NCBI GenBank assembly: GCA_937924805.1
Contig: CALDTZ010000054.1
Location: forward strand, 1 to 57,441
Length of the DNA: 57,441 nucleotides
Reading direction: 5' to 3'
Origin: an uncultured Saprospiraceae bacterium
GTDB lineage: Bacteria; Bacteroidota; Bacteroidia; Chitinophagales; Saprospiraceae
The translations under genes were made by a program, and so were the position numbers. Under the pieces are notes generated by a model. The model saw only the letters and a list, made by a program, of their open reading frames with translations, did not search any database and was not told the DNA's origin. Positions 43,842 to 53,580 of the stretch are shown piece by piece. How positions within the stretch are numbered: the stretch's first letter is position 1; every line of letters begins with the position of its first letter.

Positions 43842-45785
43842 ATGAAATACTTACTATTTATACTATCCATTTTGGGTTCATTTTTTTTAAATGCACAAAC
43901 ATCTAATCTTTTTGACACGATCCAAGTTACGGCTTTAAATATTCCGTTGAAAAGTCATGAAACAGGTCGAAGTATTAGTATAATCAAGAGTGATGAACTA
44001 ATGAAGACAGCTGCTAATTCTATTGATGAAATACTTCAAACAGTAATGGGTGTAGAAGTTCAATCGAGAGGTGCATTTGGGGCTCAGGGAGATATCATTA
44101 TGCGTGGATCCACTTTTACCCAAGTTTTAATTTTGATTGATGGAATGAAATTGAATGACCCATTAACAGGTCATTTTAATAGTAATATACCGGTTACCTT
44201 ACCTGAAATTGAACGAATTGAAATATTGCGTGGTACTGGTTCCGCTATCTTTGGTCCCGATGCGGTAGGTGGTGTTATAAATATTGTTACAAAAACATTT
44301 GCTAATAAGGTCGAAAAATTGAATGTAAATGGCGAATTTGGTTACGGAGAATATGCCTTGTTGGATGGGTTTACTGGATTTTACCGGGGATCAGATAAAG
44401 TAAAAATAGGTGGTGGTGTTTCAATAAAAAAATCAGATGGCCCCAATTATGATGAAAAAGTGATCGACAGTACTACGACGTTGGAAGCTTACAATAGTTA
44501 TTTTGATATTAAAACGTTTGGCGTATCTGCAGGGTTTAACATTTCGCCAAAATGGTCAGTAACAGGCAGAACAAGTTTTGATAGCAGAGATTTCGATGCT
44601 CGATACTATTATACGACAAGCACGTTTGATAAATCAACAGAGATTGTCAACAACTGGTTTAATCATGTTCAATTAAAAAGGACATCCGATAAAAGTACTT
44701 CTGACTTTAATATGGCTTACAAAAGAAATACGGATGAATTCATATTTAGTCCAGATTTTCCATCAACGAATACTCATACCAGTCGATACTTAAATATGAC
44801 AGCTAATCACTTTTATCCTGTAAATGAAAAACTGAATTTAAAAACGGGAATTCAAATTGATCGAAGAAGTATAGAAAGTAATGATAGAGGTACCCATCAA
44901 GATTGGCATTATGGACTTTATGGATTAGCCGCTTACCGAATGAATGCTTTTCATGCTGTTGCAAATGTGCGTGCTGATTATGATGAGAATTACAAACTTC
45001 AATTTTTACCTAGTCTTAATTTAAGTTATGCATTTCAAAGGATTGTAATGAGAGGATCCATAGGAAAAAGTATACGAGCAGCAGATTATACAGAACGTTA
45101 TGTATCCAATAATTTACAAGATTTAACACCAGGACGAAGCCTCGGTAATCCTGATTTATCTACAGAAATTAGTTGGTCTGCCGATATAGGCACAGAAATA
45201 CAAATATTGCCAAATTGGACTTTGAGCTCATCAATCTTTGGCAGAATTGCTGATAATTTAATCGATTACGTATCGACAAATGAATCAGAAATTGGCGCTG
45301 TTAGTGAGATTGGAAACCTCCAAGAAAATGCTGACTATTTCTTTGCTAAAAACATTTCCAATGTTACCACTACAGGCTTCGAAATTGCTTCTGATTATCA
45401 CTTCGACTTGGGGCAGCGGATCAAAGGTCAATGGAATTTTGGTTACAGTAACCAATCTTCTAAAAATGAAGATGAAATTTTATCTATTTATCTATCAAAC
45501 GCCGCAAAACATTTGATTACAAATCGAATTAATTTAAAGGTTGGCCCTTTAGAAATTGGTGTATCTCATTTGTACAAAGATAGAGAAGGAAGAGTTGCAT
45601 CGGGTATTAATAGTACATTATCGGCAAGTTATCATTTATGGAATGCTGAAGCCAATTTCTATATTACAAAAGCTATCTATATAGGTGTAGAAGCACGAAA
45701 TGTGTTTGATTCTGAATATCAAAATATACTTGGTGCAACCATGCCAGGAAGATGGCTTAAGGGACAGATTGGGTGGTCATTTTAA
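43842..45785 (+). CDS. TonB-dependent outer-membrane receptor
   Basis: A protein of 647 residues with a signal peptide (ending FFLNAQ). The plug domain is seen as VMGVEVQSRGAFGAQGDIIMRG, ILIDGMKLNDPLTG and VGGVINIVTKTF. The rest is a barrel of about 22 strands ending in an aromatic C-terminus (GQIGWSF). The short size and plug are BtuB/CirA-like, but the substrate cannot be told: no riboswitch was seen in the 128-base upstream gap and no adjacent transport genes indicate it. A near-consensus -7 box (TATCTTCG) precedes it. Confidence 0.88.
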   Translation: MKYLLFILSILGSFFLNAQTSNLFDTIQVTALNIPLKSHETGRSISIIKSDELMKTAANSIDEILQTVMGVEVQSRGAFGAQGDIIMRGSTFTQVLILIDGMKLNDPLTGHFNSNIPVTLPEIERIEILRGTGSAIFGPDAVGGVINIVTKTFANKVEKLNVNGEFGYGEYALLDGFTGFYRGSDKVKIGGGVSIKKSDGPNYDEKVIDSTTTLEAYNSYFDIKTFGVSAGFNISPKWSVTGRTSFDSRDFDARYYYTTSTFDKSTEIVNNWFNHVQLKRTSDKSTSDFNMAYKRNTDEFIFSPDFPSTNTHTSRYLNMTANHFYPVNEKLNLKTGIQIDRRSIESNDRGTHQDWHYGLYGLAAYRMNAFHAVANVRADYDENYKLQFLPSLNLSYAFQRIVMRGSIGKSIRAADYTERYVSNNLQDLTPGRSLGNPDLSTEISWSADIGTEIQILPNWTLSSSIFGRIADNLIDYVSTNESEIGAVSEIGNLQENADYFFAKNISNVTTTGFEIASDYHFDLGQRIKGQWNFGYSNQSSKNEDEILSIYLSNAAKHLITNRINLKVGPLEIGVSHLYKDREGRVASGINSTLSASYHLWNAEANFYITKAIYIGVEARNVFDSEYQNILGATMPGRWLKGQIGWSF

Positions 45786-45836
45786 AAACTCACCTAAATT
45801 CGTTTACTTTAGTGAATAAACATAGATAATACTGCG

Positions 45837-46616
45837 ATGAGTAAAATTGAGCTACGGACAACCGATGTGATTCAATATGTAAAACCATTACGAGAAGGTG
45901 GATCATTACCAGCGATTGTTGAAGCTAGTGATGGATTTACTTATGTATGTAAATTTAGAGGTGCTGGGCAAGGTAAAAAAGCGCTTGTATCTGAAATTAT
46001 TGGTGGCGAACTTGCTAGAGCCATCGGATTGAACGTTCCCGAATTAGTCTTTATGCATCTCAATGATTCATTCGGAAAAGCAGAAGGGGATGAAGAAATT
46101 CAAGATCTATTAAAATTTAGTGTCGGATTAAATTTAGGCCTTCATTATTTAGCTGGTGCTATAACATTTGATCCTCTTGTTTCCGTGGCCGACCCATTAT
46201 CTTCATCTAAAGTTGTCCTTTTGGATAGTATCATTTCTAATATTGACCGAACAGCAAAAAACACGAATTTACTTAATTGGAATCGTGAATTGTGGCTTAT
46301 CGATCATGGAGCGAGTTTATATTTTCATCATAACTGGGACCATTGGGAATCACATCTTGATCGAACCTTCCCAATGATAAAGGATCACGTTTTACTTTCA
46401 AGAGCAAGTAAACTAACTGAAGCCTCCACATTTATTACGGAAAAAATCACGGATGAGTTCATACAAAACATCATGGATTCGATTCCTGATGAGTGGTTGA
46501 TGGATGAAGCGACCAACATGTCTCCTATTGAAATGAAAAAGGCATATAGTGCAATCCTATTAGCGAAAATATCGAATATTGATGCACTTGTCAAAGAAGC
46601 GAATGATGCAAGATAG
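45837..46616 (+). CDS. HipA-like (HipA_2) kinase domain protein
   Basis: A protein of 259 residues that is only a kinase-like domain. The conserved lysine is about K39 (YVCKF), the catalytic loop is SNIDRTAKNTNLL (Asp137, Asn142) and the metal motif IDHGAS (Asp156). This pattern matches the HipA_2 family of HipA-like kinases, shorter than HipA itself and lacking its N-terminal subdomain. The gene overlaps the downstream DUF3037 gene by 11 bases. No HipB-like antitoxin is adjacent, so it should not be called a classical HipAB system. Confidence 0.82.
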   Translation: MSKIELRTTDVIQYVKPLREGGSLPAIVEASDGFTYVCKFRGAGQGKKALVSEIIGGELARAIGLNVPELVFMHLNDSFGKAEGDEEIQDLLKFSVGLNLGLHYLAGAITFDPLVSVADPLSSSKVVLLDSIISNIDRTAKNTNLLNWNRELWLIDHGASLYFHHNWDHWESHLDRTFPMIKDHVLLSRASKLTEASTFITEKITDEFIQNIMDSIPDEWLMDEATNMSPIEMKKAYSAILLAKISNIDALVKEANDAR

Positions 46617-46998
46617 ATGCTTATATGAATATGCTATTATTCGACTAGTACCATTGGTCGAACGAGAAGAATTTATCAATATCGGCGCGATACTTTTATG
46701 CAGTAAAACAGGTTTTTTAAATTTGAAATATCAATTAGATGCGTCACTGATTCGTGCTTTAAATAAAGACATAGATATTTCTTTAATCAAATCCTACTTA
46801 GATGCTTGGAAGCTCGTATGCGAAGGAAAAGAAGAGGGAGGTAAAATAGGGTCACTCGACTTGAAAGTTCGTTTTCGATGGCTTACTGCTAATCGAAGTA
46901 CGATTATACAAAGCTCTGCTGTCCACCCTGGTTTCACTAAAGATCCTGAATCCCAATTGGATACTTTATTTGAAAAATTTGTTTTAAAAGATAAATAG
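46606..46998 (+). CDS. DUF3037 family protein
   Basis: A protein of 130 residues from the ATG at 46606, which overlaps the end of the HipA-like gene. The signature YAIIRLVPLVEREEFINIGAILLC is at residues 7-30, with RFRWLTANRSTIIQSSAVHPG later and a short helical C-terminus. DUF3037 genes typically sit next to HipA-like kinases, but the role of the pair is unknown. Confidence 0.85.
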   Translation: MQDRCLYEYAIIRLVPLVEREEFINIGAILLCSKTGFLNLKYQLDASLIRALNKDIDISLIKSYLDAWKLVCEGKEEGGKIGSLDLKVRFRWLTANRSTIIQSSAVHPGFTKDPESQLDTLFEKFVLKDK

Positions 46999-47021
46999 CA
47001 TTGGATTGATCAAAAAATCGA

Positions 47022-47423
47022 ATGAAGCAAAAACTCAAAATAAAATCAATCGTACAATTATATGATTTGTTACCAGATCATGAACAGATGATTGTAGATA
47101 TTTTGAGATCTATTATAGTCGATCAGTCTCCTGCCCACATTAAAGAAAAAATATCGTACAATGTCCCTTTCTTTTATGGTCATCGCAGCCTTTGTTTAGT
47201 ATGGCCTTCTACAATTCCTCGAGGTGGGATTAAAGAAGGCGTCTTATTAGGGTTTTGGTATGGTCATAAACTTATCGATGAAGATCACTACTTAGACCGT
47301 GGAACAAACAAACAAGTGTATTACAAAATATTTAAATCCGTGGAAGAAATCAATGTAGATGCGGTTTCAAAAATACTCCAATCCGCGATTGATTATGATT
47401 TACAATTTAAAAAAAAGAAGTAG
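47022..47423 (+). CDS. DUF1801 domain protein
   Basis: A cytoplasmic protein of 133 residues that is a DUF1801 domain: LLPDHEQMIVDILRSII, then ISYNVPFFYGHRSLCLVWPS and VLLGFWYGHKLID. The function is unknown. It starts 23 bases after the DUF3037 gene, so it may share a transcript with the HipA-like pair. A second DUF1801 protein (YdeI-like) is at 23976-24575. Confidence 0.8.
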   Translation: MKQKLKIKSIVQLYDLLPDHEQMIVDILRSIIVDQSPAHIKEKISYNVPFFYGHRSLCLVWPSTIPRGGIKEGVLLGFWYGHKLIDEDHYLDRGTNKQVYYKIFKSVEEINVDAVSKILQSAIDYDLQFKKKK

Positions 47424-47445
47424 TATCTTAAAATAAATTTACTGC

Positions 47446-47958
47446 ATGGCTTATGCCTCCTTTTTCAAAGTCTTGACTTTACTTATTGGTTTATTAACAA
47501 TCAGTGCTTGCCATCAAAATTCGGATACCGAAGATCAAACCGACCTTCCTCCTATTGATGCTATCCAATGCACTTATGAATTTGGAGATGATCTACATGA
47601 TATTTATGGCACCTGGGAACCTCAAGAGATTATAAACATAGAAACTGGAGATACCGTAAAATATAACCTAGGATTAGGACATACTGGATTTATACTCAAT
47701 GATCATTATGCTGATGCTCTTGAATTACGGCCAGATTCATCTATTTCTCTGTACTATACTGAATTTGGGAGGCACTGTGCAGAAAGTAAAAGTGGTATTT
47801 GGGATTTGAAAAATGATACACTTTTTATTCAGAGAGGATTTAGTACGTTGGTTCAACCAGATACTTTACTTGTTTTGATGCTAACAAAAAACCAATTTCA
47901 AACGTATGATTTTGTAAATTTTAATTATTCAAAATGTACCTATCGAAAAACGAATTAA
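47446..47958 (+). CDS. Putative lipoprotein, unknown function
   Basis: A protein of 170 residues with a clear lipobox (ISAC at about residues 19-22, lipidated Cys22). The mature part has the sequence feel of small lipocalin-like lipoproteins (DIYGTWEPQEIINIETGD; SKSGIWDLKNDTLFIQRG). No specific family is recognised. It follows the DUF1801 gene after 22 bases. Confidence 0.66.
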   Translation: MAYASFFKVLTLLIGLLTISACHQNSDTEDQTDLPPIDAIQCTYEFGDDLHDIYGTWEPQEIINIETGDTVKYNLGLGHTGFILNDHYADALELRPDSSISLYYTEFGRHCAESKSGIWDLKNDTLFIQRGFSTLVQPDTLLVLMLTKNQFQTYDFVNFNYSKCTYRKTN

Positions 47959-48032
47959 AGTCAATTTATAGATTCTGCTTTGGACCTTATGAAATTCGAA
48001 ATACTAATGTAATTTAGTGTAAAATAAAAAAA

Positions 48033-48647
48033 ATGCAAAAACCACTGGTTTCCCCACTTGATAAAAATGCGAATAAAGAAGCAGCTGAAATGGCACGCTT
48101 TTATGAAGAGACATTAGGATTTACTCCAAATAGTCTTTTCACAATGATGCATAGACCAAGGATTGCAGCCGCTTTCTTAGAAATGAACCAATCCGTAATG
48201 GAAAATAAAGGTCGAGTGACCAGTGCACTCAAGCGTTTATTAGCCTATTTATCTAGTAAAACAGCGGGGTGTAGATATTGTGAAGCGCATGCCATTAGAG
48301 CTGCCGAACGGTATGGTTCTGAACAAGATAAACTAAATAACATTTGGGAATACAAAACATACCCTGCATTTTCGGATGCAGAACGAGTCGTCTTTGATTT
48401 TGCCATCGCAGCATCGACAATTCCAAATGCTGTAACTGATGACATCGCCAATAATCTAAGAAAACACTGGGATGATGGAGAAATTGTAGAAATATTAGGT
48501 GTTACTGCATTATTTGGTTATCTCAATCGATGGAATGACAGTATGGGAACTCAACTAGAAGAACCTGCGGCAGAAGATGGAGTAAAGTATCTTGAAAAAC
48601 TTGGTTGGACTAGAGGAAAGCACGGTTATGGTGATCCACATGCGTAA
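48033..48647 (+). CDS. AhpD-like carboxymuconolactone decarboxylase family protein
   Basis: A cytoplasmic helical protein of 204 residues. The conserved redox motif is CRYCEAHAIRAAERYG with a CxxC pair (about residues 78-81), as in AhpD-like peroxidase-related proteins. A further helical pair (VVFDFAIAAST and VEILGVTALFGYLNRWND) completes the fold. The precise substrate is unknown. Convergent with galE. Confidence 0.82.
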   Translation: MQKPLVSPLDKNANKEAAEMARFYEETLGFTPNSLFTMMHRPRIAAAFLEMNQSVMENKGRVTSALKRLLAYLSSKTAGCRYCEAHAIRAAERYGSEQDKLNNIWEYKTYPAFSDAERVVFDFAIAASTIPNAVTDDIANNLRKHWDDGEIVEILGVTALFGYLNRWNDSMGTQLEEPAAEDGVKYLEKLGWTRGKHGYGDPHA

Positions 48648-48665
48648 ATAAAATAGAAACCGATA

Positions 48666-49691
48666 TTATATTTTATTGATCTTTTGTTGCCATTGCCAAC
48701 TCGATTTTGTCATATCGTCAAGGGAGTAAGTGGCTTCCCAATCCAATTCTTTTTTTGCCAAATTTGGATCTGCATAAATGGCTTCGATATCCCCTTCCCT
48801 TCTTGGGGCAAAACTATATGGAACCTTAACGTTATTCATCTTTTCGAAGGAATGAATGACATCTAGCACTGAATACCCTATTCCAGTGCCAATATTATAC
48901 GTTTCAAATGATTGTTTGTTTGCCCTAGCAATCAATCGATCGAGCGCTTTTCTATGAGCTTTCGCTAAATCTACGACATGAATATAGTCTCGAATCGCTG
49001 TGCCATCATGGGTTTCGTAGTCATGACCAAAAATCTTCAATTCTTTGCGGATTCCCGCTGCTGTTTGGGTTACATAAGGCATTAAATTAGGAGGAATGCC
49101 ATTTGGCAATTCTCCAATATGAGTACTTTGATGACAACCAATAGGATTAAAATATCGAAGAGCGATCACTGATAACTTTTCGGATGTAGTAGCCTCTATA
49201 TTTAATAAGTATTCTCCGAGTTGTTTTGTATTTCCATAAGGAGAAGCTGATTGTTGAAATGGCGTACTTTCATTTACGGGAAGTGTTTTAGCTTGACCAT
49301 ACACGGTACAAGAAGAAGAAAAGATAAAACTTTGAACCATTGTTTCTTTCGCCGCTTCTAGTATATTTTTTAATCCTACGATATTATTTTCATAATAAAG
49401 CATGGGTTTTTCTACACTCTCTCCTACCGCCTTTAATGCTGCAAAATGTATGATTCCTACTGCATCTTGGTGCACGGTAAAAAATCGAATCAAGCCCTCT
49501 TTATCACGAATATCTAATTCATAAAATGTAGGTTGTTGACCAGTTATAGCACCAATCCCTTTAAGCACCTCTTTATTCGAATTACTTAGGTTGTCGATTA
49601 TAATTACTTGATAATCAGCTTCCATTAATTCTACAACGGTATGCGATCCGATAAAACCGGTACCACCTGTAACTATAATTTTGTTTCGCAT
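48666..49691 (-). CDS. galE: UDP-glucose 4-epimerase
   Basis: A cytoplasmic NAD-dependent enzyme of 341 residues that interconverts UDP-glucose and UDP-galactose. The nucleotide loop is TGGTGFIGSH (residues 8-17), the serine region is SSSCTVYG (about 125-132), and the catalytic Tyr and Lys are in PYGNTK (Tyr152, Lys156). The length is normal. It supplies galactose for surface sugars, which fits the several glycosyltransferases in the window. Confidence 0.94.
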   Translation of the reverse strand: MRNKIIVTGGTGFIGSHTVVELMEADYQVIIIDNLSNSNKEVLKGIGAITGQQPTFYELDIRDKEGLIRFFTVHQDAVGIIHFAALKAVGESVEKPMLYYENNIVGLKNILEAAKETMVQSFIFSSSCTVYGQAKTLPVNESTPFQQSASPYGNTKQLGEYLLNIEATTSEKLSVIALRYFNPIGCHQSTHIGELPNGIPPNLMPYVTQTAAGIRKELKIFGHDYETHDGTAIRDYIHVVDLAKAHRKALDRLIARANKQSFETYNIGTGIGYSVLDVIHSFEKMNNVKVPYSFAPRREGDIEAIYADPNLAKKELDWEATYSLDDMTKSSWQWQQKINKI

Positions 49692-49731
49692 AATTTGTTA
49701 TCCGATTAACTACTTTCCAAAAATAATACGT

Positions 49732-51954
49732 TTATAATCCTAACCAATAATTTGCTTTCAAAACAAAAGATCTATTCCTAATATCACCAATAAATCGAGT
49801 ATTTGCATCCGTAGGATCCGAAAAGTAGTTATCCGTAAATACAATAAATATATCAGAAACAGGCGCATATCGCCATTGTAATCGAAGGTTAAGGTTTGTA
49901 TTTTTTAGTTGTGTATTATATTGAACGAAAGTGCTTAAAAAAAGCGATTTTGTAAAGCTTACATTAAGCTTAGGACCGATCAAAACGGTATGTATTAAAC
50001 CATTGGTGTGCGGTAAATCGAAAAAATTATAATTATAATTGAGATCCAATGACCCAAAGGGTTGAAACCGGTAAGTAAAACTTCCTTTAGCACCATATCG
50101 AGAGCCAGTATAATAACTTCCTAACGTAGGATTAAATCGCATAGATAAAGGCAAACTTCTATCTGTGCTAATACTTGTTTCAATATAACTAAACGTATGT
50201 AAAGAGCCTTCAGACAAAGGAGATGCATCTGTACCTGTTGGATCAAAATCATCCGTTAAATAAACCAATTCCTGAACCCAGCCTGCACTAAATCTATGAT
50301 TATAAATAGTCCGTGCATTATAGCCTATTCGCACTTTTAAGTCCGATAAATACTCTCCAGGACGGTAAAATGCGTCTACGTTTGCAGTAGGTCCTTGCCG
50401 ATTTACATAATTTTCTGAACTATGGAAATAAAGTCGAAATTCTGGATGTACACTAATAATATTTTCTCGACGAATAAAACCGATATCGGCGTCATAATTT
50501 TCACTCACATATGTATGTTTCCATCGTAAACTGTACCCTTTTTTGATCCGATCTACTGATAATCCATGTGCAATTGGAAAACTATTTTCTTGACTCCCTA
50601 ACGAAGTATGAATAAATACTTTACCAAACCACGAATTACTTGCATTAGCAAAATTTAAATCCGTTCCTATTACGGTATTCATTGGATTTGGATTTTGAAT
50701 AGTTTCAGTTTCGAAATTTAGTTTATTTGTCAAGAGAAAACTTATATTCGATCTTGAACCAAGTCGTCTTTGTGCAGATAGAACACTATAATTTGCAGGC
50801 GCTATTCCTATATTTTCTATGGTTCCAGTCTGCATAGTCATTAGCCCGAGTCTCCAATTTTTATTTATTGAACCACTTAATCGCGCACCTCCGAATATCG
50901 TATTTTCTACATAAAATCCGGATGCATCATCAAATCCTAAACCAATTCGTCGACTAAAAAATGGATTGATTTCTTTAAAGCCAAAATTGGAGAAAAGATC
51001 AGCATTTTCGAGAAAAAAAAGTCTCCTTTCTGGAAAAAACAATTCAAATCGATCAAGATTTGTGATTTGTTGATCTACTTCGATCTGGCTAAAATCAGGA
51101 TTAATGGTCGCGTCTAATTTCATATTTGAACCGATATTCATTTTGATATCGCCTCCGATATCAAATGCACCAAGGTAGCTACCGTCATTCGTTTCAAAAT
51201 CAGCGTTAACACTTCCTCTTAGATAAGGAACCATTGTTAAATTTAATCCTGTAGGCTTCAATTTTTTAGGGAAAATAACATCTCCCATAAATCGCAAGTT
51301 GAATATGGTTTGCGTATTGGGTATTTGGACCCAAGAACTCGTTTCGTAAGATTGCATATCAAAACGATAAGCATTCATCCTCCATTGATCCTTATTCGTA
51401 TTATATTGAAGGATTGAAAAAGGAATTTTCATCTCCATGGTCCAACCTGATTCATCAAAAGATGCATCTCCATACCATGCTTGATCCCATGTTGTTGAAA
51501 ACCCTGAATTGGCCGTACCTCCTCCTGTGATGATACCTTCCCTCCTAACACCATAAGGATTTAGTCCAAAAAAATAGGCATTATTCCCATCTCCAACTAA
51601 ATCTAAAAGTATCGTCAAATTATCATTTCCTCCTGCTCTATAATCACGTTTGAGTGATGATATTGTAAAATAGTCCCCAGGTGTAGAACAACGACCACCA
51701 ATATATAGATAGTGCTTGTCCATTAAGAAAAACAATTCCGTTTGATTTGGAGTCTGAATCGTATCAACAGGGTTATATTGAAAAAAACTATCCGCTGTCA
51801 TAGCAGTATCCCAAATGGATTCATCCAAGTTACCATCGATCGTTATGTCTTCTTTTATTGACACAACTTCAAAGCTCTTTTGCCCTAGCATCCAATATGA
51901 GGATAGTAACAAAGTTAAGATAAGGTAAGAAGATCGAAATGTATTTACTACCAT
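49732..51954 (-). CDS. DUF5916 outer-membrane protein with CBM9-like N-terminus
   Basis: A secreted protein of 740 residues with a signal peptide (ending WMLGQ). Residues about 30-215 resemble a carbohydrate-binding family 9 domain (GNLDESIWDTA, then YLYIGGRC). The remainder is the DUF5916 barrel-like region, rich in alternating strands and ending in a short aromatic C-terminus (NYWLGL). It probably forms an outer-membrane beta-barrel; ligand unknown. Its start overlaps the stop of the TonB-domain gene by seven bases, so it is translationally coupled to it. Confidence 0.85.
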   Translation of the reverse strand: MVVNTFRSSYLILTLLLSSYWMLGQKSFEVVSIKEDITIDGNLDESIWDTAMTADSFFQYNPVDTIQTPNQTELFFLMDKHYLYIGGRCSTPGDYFTISSLKRDYRAGGNDNLTILLDLVGDGNNAYFFGLNPYGVRREGIITGGGTANSGFSTTWDQAWYGDASFDESGWTMEMKIPFSILQYNTNKDQWRMNAYRFDMQSYETSSWVQIPNTQTIFNLRFMGDVIFPKKLKPTGLNLTMVPYLRGSVNADFETNDGSYLGAFDIGGDIKMNIGSNMKLDATINPDFSQIEVDQQITNLDRFELFFPERRLFFLENADLFSNFGFKEINPFFSRRIGLGFDDASGFYVENTIFGGARLSGSINKNWRLGLMTMQTGTIENIGIAPANYSVLSAQRRLGSRSNISFLLTNKLNFETETIQNPNPMNTVIGTDLNFANASNSWFGKVFIHTSLGSQENSFPIAHGLSVDRIKKGYSLRWKHTYVSENYDADIGFIRRENIISVHPEFRLYFHSSENYVNRQGPTANVDAFYRPGEYLSDLKVRIGYNARTIYNHRFSAGWVQELVYLTDDFDPTGTDASPLSEGSLHTFSYIETSISTDRSLPLSMRFNPTLGSYYTGSRYGAKGSFTYRFQPFGSLDLNYNYNFFDLPHTNGLIHTVLIGPKLNVSFTKSLFLSTFVQYNTQLKNTNLNLRLQWRYAPVSDIFIVFTDNYFSDPTDANTRFIGDIRNRSFVLKANYWLGL

Positions 51955-52406
51955 GAAATAGTATAAGTATATGGGGGTTTTTTATTTTGTTTTGTATCTT
52001 TTTTTTGCGGTCTATTTAGTGCGGAAACCGTAGAGTAACTAAATTCCGATTTAGCCTTTACGGGTGTTTCTATTGTTTTTTTAGGTAAGTTAAAATGAAT
52101 TCTAATCTTTTGATTGAATTGAATTTTCATCCTTCTTGGGTTATCTGGAACTAGAAAAGCTAGGAGCTTAACTACACGAATAGCTTCTTCATCGCATCCA
52201 TGACCTAGATGAGAAATATTCTTTGCATCAATCACCTTTCCTTTGTGATTTACTATGTAATTAACATGGATAGTTCCTTCAATTTTATTCTTTAGTGCTT
52301 CTTTGGGGTATTTCAAGTGCTTACCAATAAAAGCTTTCATTGCAGTCATTCCTCCAGGATATGACGGTTTTTTTATAAAGGAATTATCTTTTGATCCTTT
52401 CTTCAT
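51948..52406 (-). CDS. Stand-alone TonB C-terminal domain protein
   Basis: A protein of 152 residues. Residues about 12-112 match the TonB C-terminal domain (SYPGGMTAMKAFIGKHLKYP, GTIHVNYIVNHKGKVID, CDEEAIRVVKLL). There is no N-terminal helix, signal peptide or proline-rich linker, so it is not a complete energy transducer; it may act only with another anchored protein. The tail (about 115-152) is basic and unmatched. It lies between a DUF4105 and a DUF5916 gene, with overlaps on both sides. Confidence 0.82.
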   Translation of the reverse strand: MKKGSKDNSFIKKPSYPGGMTAMKAFIGKHLKYPKEALKNKIEGTIHVNYIVNHKGKVIDAKNISHLGHGCDEEAIRVVKLLAFLVPDNPRRMKIQFNQKIRIHFNLPKKTIETPVKAKSEFSYSTVSALNRPQKKDTKQNKKPPYTYTISW

Positions 52407-53563
52407 ACAGAAGTTTGTTTTAACGTAAGAAGGTGACGAGATATCTTAACAAGTAATAATACTAATAATAATAAAGTACCACTATGAAAGATTTGGAAAC
52501 CCATAAAATGGACTCCACCAGCGATCATAATAAAGAGCATAAATGATACAATTGCGATTTTTTTTGCTTGCGAATTTGACTTTAAAAGCATCAAAATATA
52601 CATTGGATGCATCCACAGCAAATTATAGTTTTGCTTGGTCGCAATGTGATCGGTCCCCCACCACATAAACGCTAAAATGATCCCTCCTATCGTTAATAAT
52701 ATCCACCAAAAGGTATCATACCAATTCACCCCTTTTGAAGCTTTATTGCGATAAACAAAAAAGACAACCATTTCAATGATTAAAAGAAAGAAACATACAT
52801 AAAAAGGAATATGATTCATTTTTGTTTTACGCTGAACTGTTTCTGGAATGTAGTCTAATACCAAAGATTGTGATGCTACCGTTGGGTTACTACCTACAAA
52901 TGATTCATTCAATGCATCTTGCAAGTAATCAGGTAAAAACATAGCCTCTTGATCCGTCGCTTTTCTATCAGCAACAGAACCAATGATCAGATCTATCCCA
53001 AAATCGGCCCACCCTTTGTTTCCATTGTATTCATTAATAAGATCTCTAAACGTTTTATTCACTTTTAAAGATGACCATTGCAAATCAGGTAGCGCATTTA
53101 CAAAAATATCTCGAGGCCTAGTCGAGCAGTTATCGAAAAAGAAATCATAGAGATATTCTCTATTTTCTGGTTTATAATTTTCAATTAGGCTTTTATAAAT
53201 TGCATTTTCCTCTTTGGAAGAAAGGTCTAGCAATTGCTCGTATACATGTCTTTGTTCATAATTATATTGACGTAATACGGGGCCATAATTTTGAATGGAT
53301 AAGGTGTAAGGCAATTTGCCACGAATGAATTTCCAATAAAAATTTCCTTGGTTAAAATTGAAAGTCCCATAATTAAAGACTAAATCCTTTTTAGTGGTAT
53401 GGTTTTGAATTCGTATTCCGGTATGCCCATAACAAGAGTATAAATCTTGCCCCGGACCAAATGTCAATAAAGATACGTCCAGGCTATCCTGACTATGAGC
53501 AGGTAATCCTACTAATAAAAATAGATAAAGTGCGATCGAAAATTTATATAACATATATCTCAT
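52403..53563 (-). CDS. DUF4105 membrane-associated protein
   Basis: A protein of 386 residues with an N-terminal signal-anchor segment and a DUF4105 domain (about 25-200; FGPGQDLYSCYGHTGIRI and YGTFNFNQGNFYWKFIRGKL). Four to five C-terminal membrane helices follow. DUF4105 is unstudied. The ATG at 53563 is preferred over the TTG at 53575, because the -7 box would overlap the latter. The stop overlaps the TonB-domain start by four bases. Confidence 0.83.
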   Translation of the reverse strand: MRYMLYKFSIALYLFLLVGLPAHSQDSLDVSLLTFGPGQDLYSCYGHTGIRIQNHTTKKDLVFNYGTFNFNQGNFYWKFIRGKLPYTLSIQNYGPVLRQYNYEQRHVYEQLLDLSSKEENAIYKSLIENYKPENREYLYDFFFDNCSTRPRDIFVNALPDLQWSSLKVNKTFRDLINEYNGNKGWADFGIDLIIGSVADRKATDQEAMFLPDYLQDALNESFVGSNPTVASQSLVLDYIPETVQRKTKMNHIPFYVCFFLLIIEMVVFFVYRNKASKGVNWYDTFWWILLTIGGIILAFMWWGTDHIATKQNYNLLWMHPMYILMLLKSNSQAKKIAIVSFMLFIMIAGGVHFMGFQIFHSGTLLLLVLLLVKISRHLLTLKQTSV

Positions 53564-53572
53564 AATACATGA

Positions 53573-53580
53573 CAAAGATA
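53573..53580 (-). promoter_or_regulatory. -7 box of the DUF4105 operon (TATCTTTG)
   Basis: A consensus TAnnTTTG on the minus strand, nine bases before the ATG at 53563. It overlaps the alternative TTG start at 53575 and so argues against that start. Confidence 0.6.

Noticed and set aside
45790..45815. Inverted repeat after the TonB receptor (TCAC.TAAA / TTTAGTGA)
   Set aside because: It has a bulge and no T-run; not counted as a terminator.
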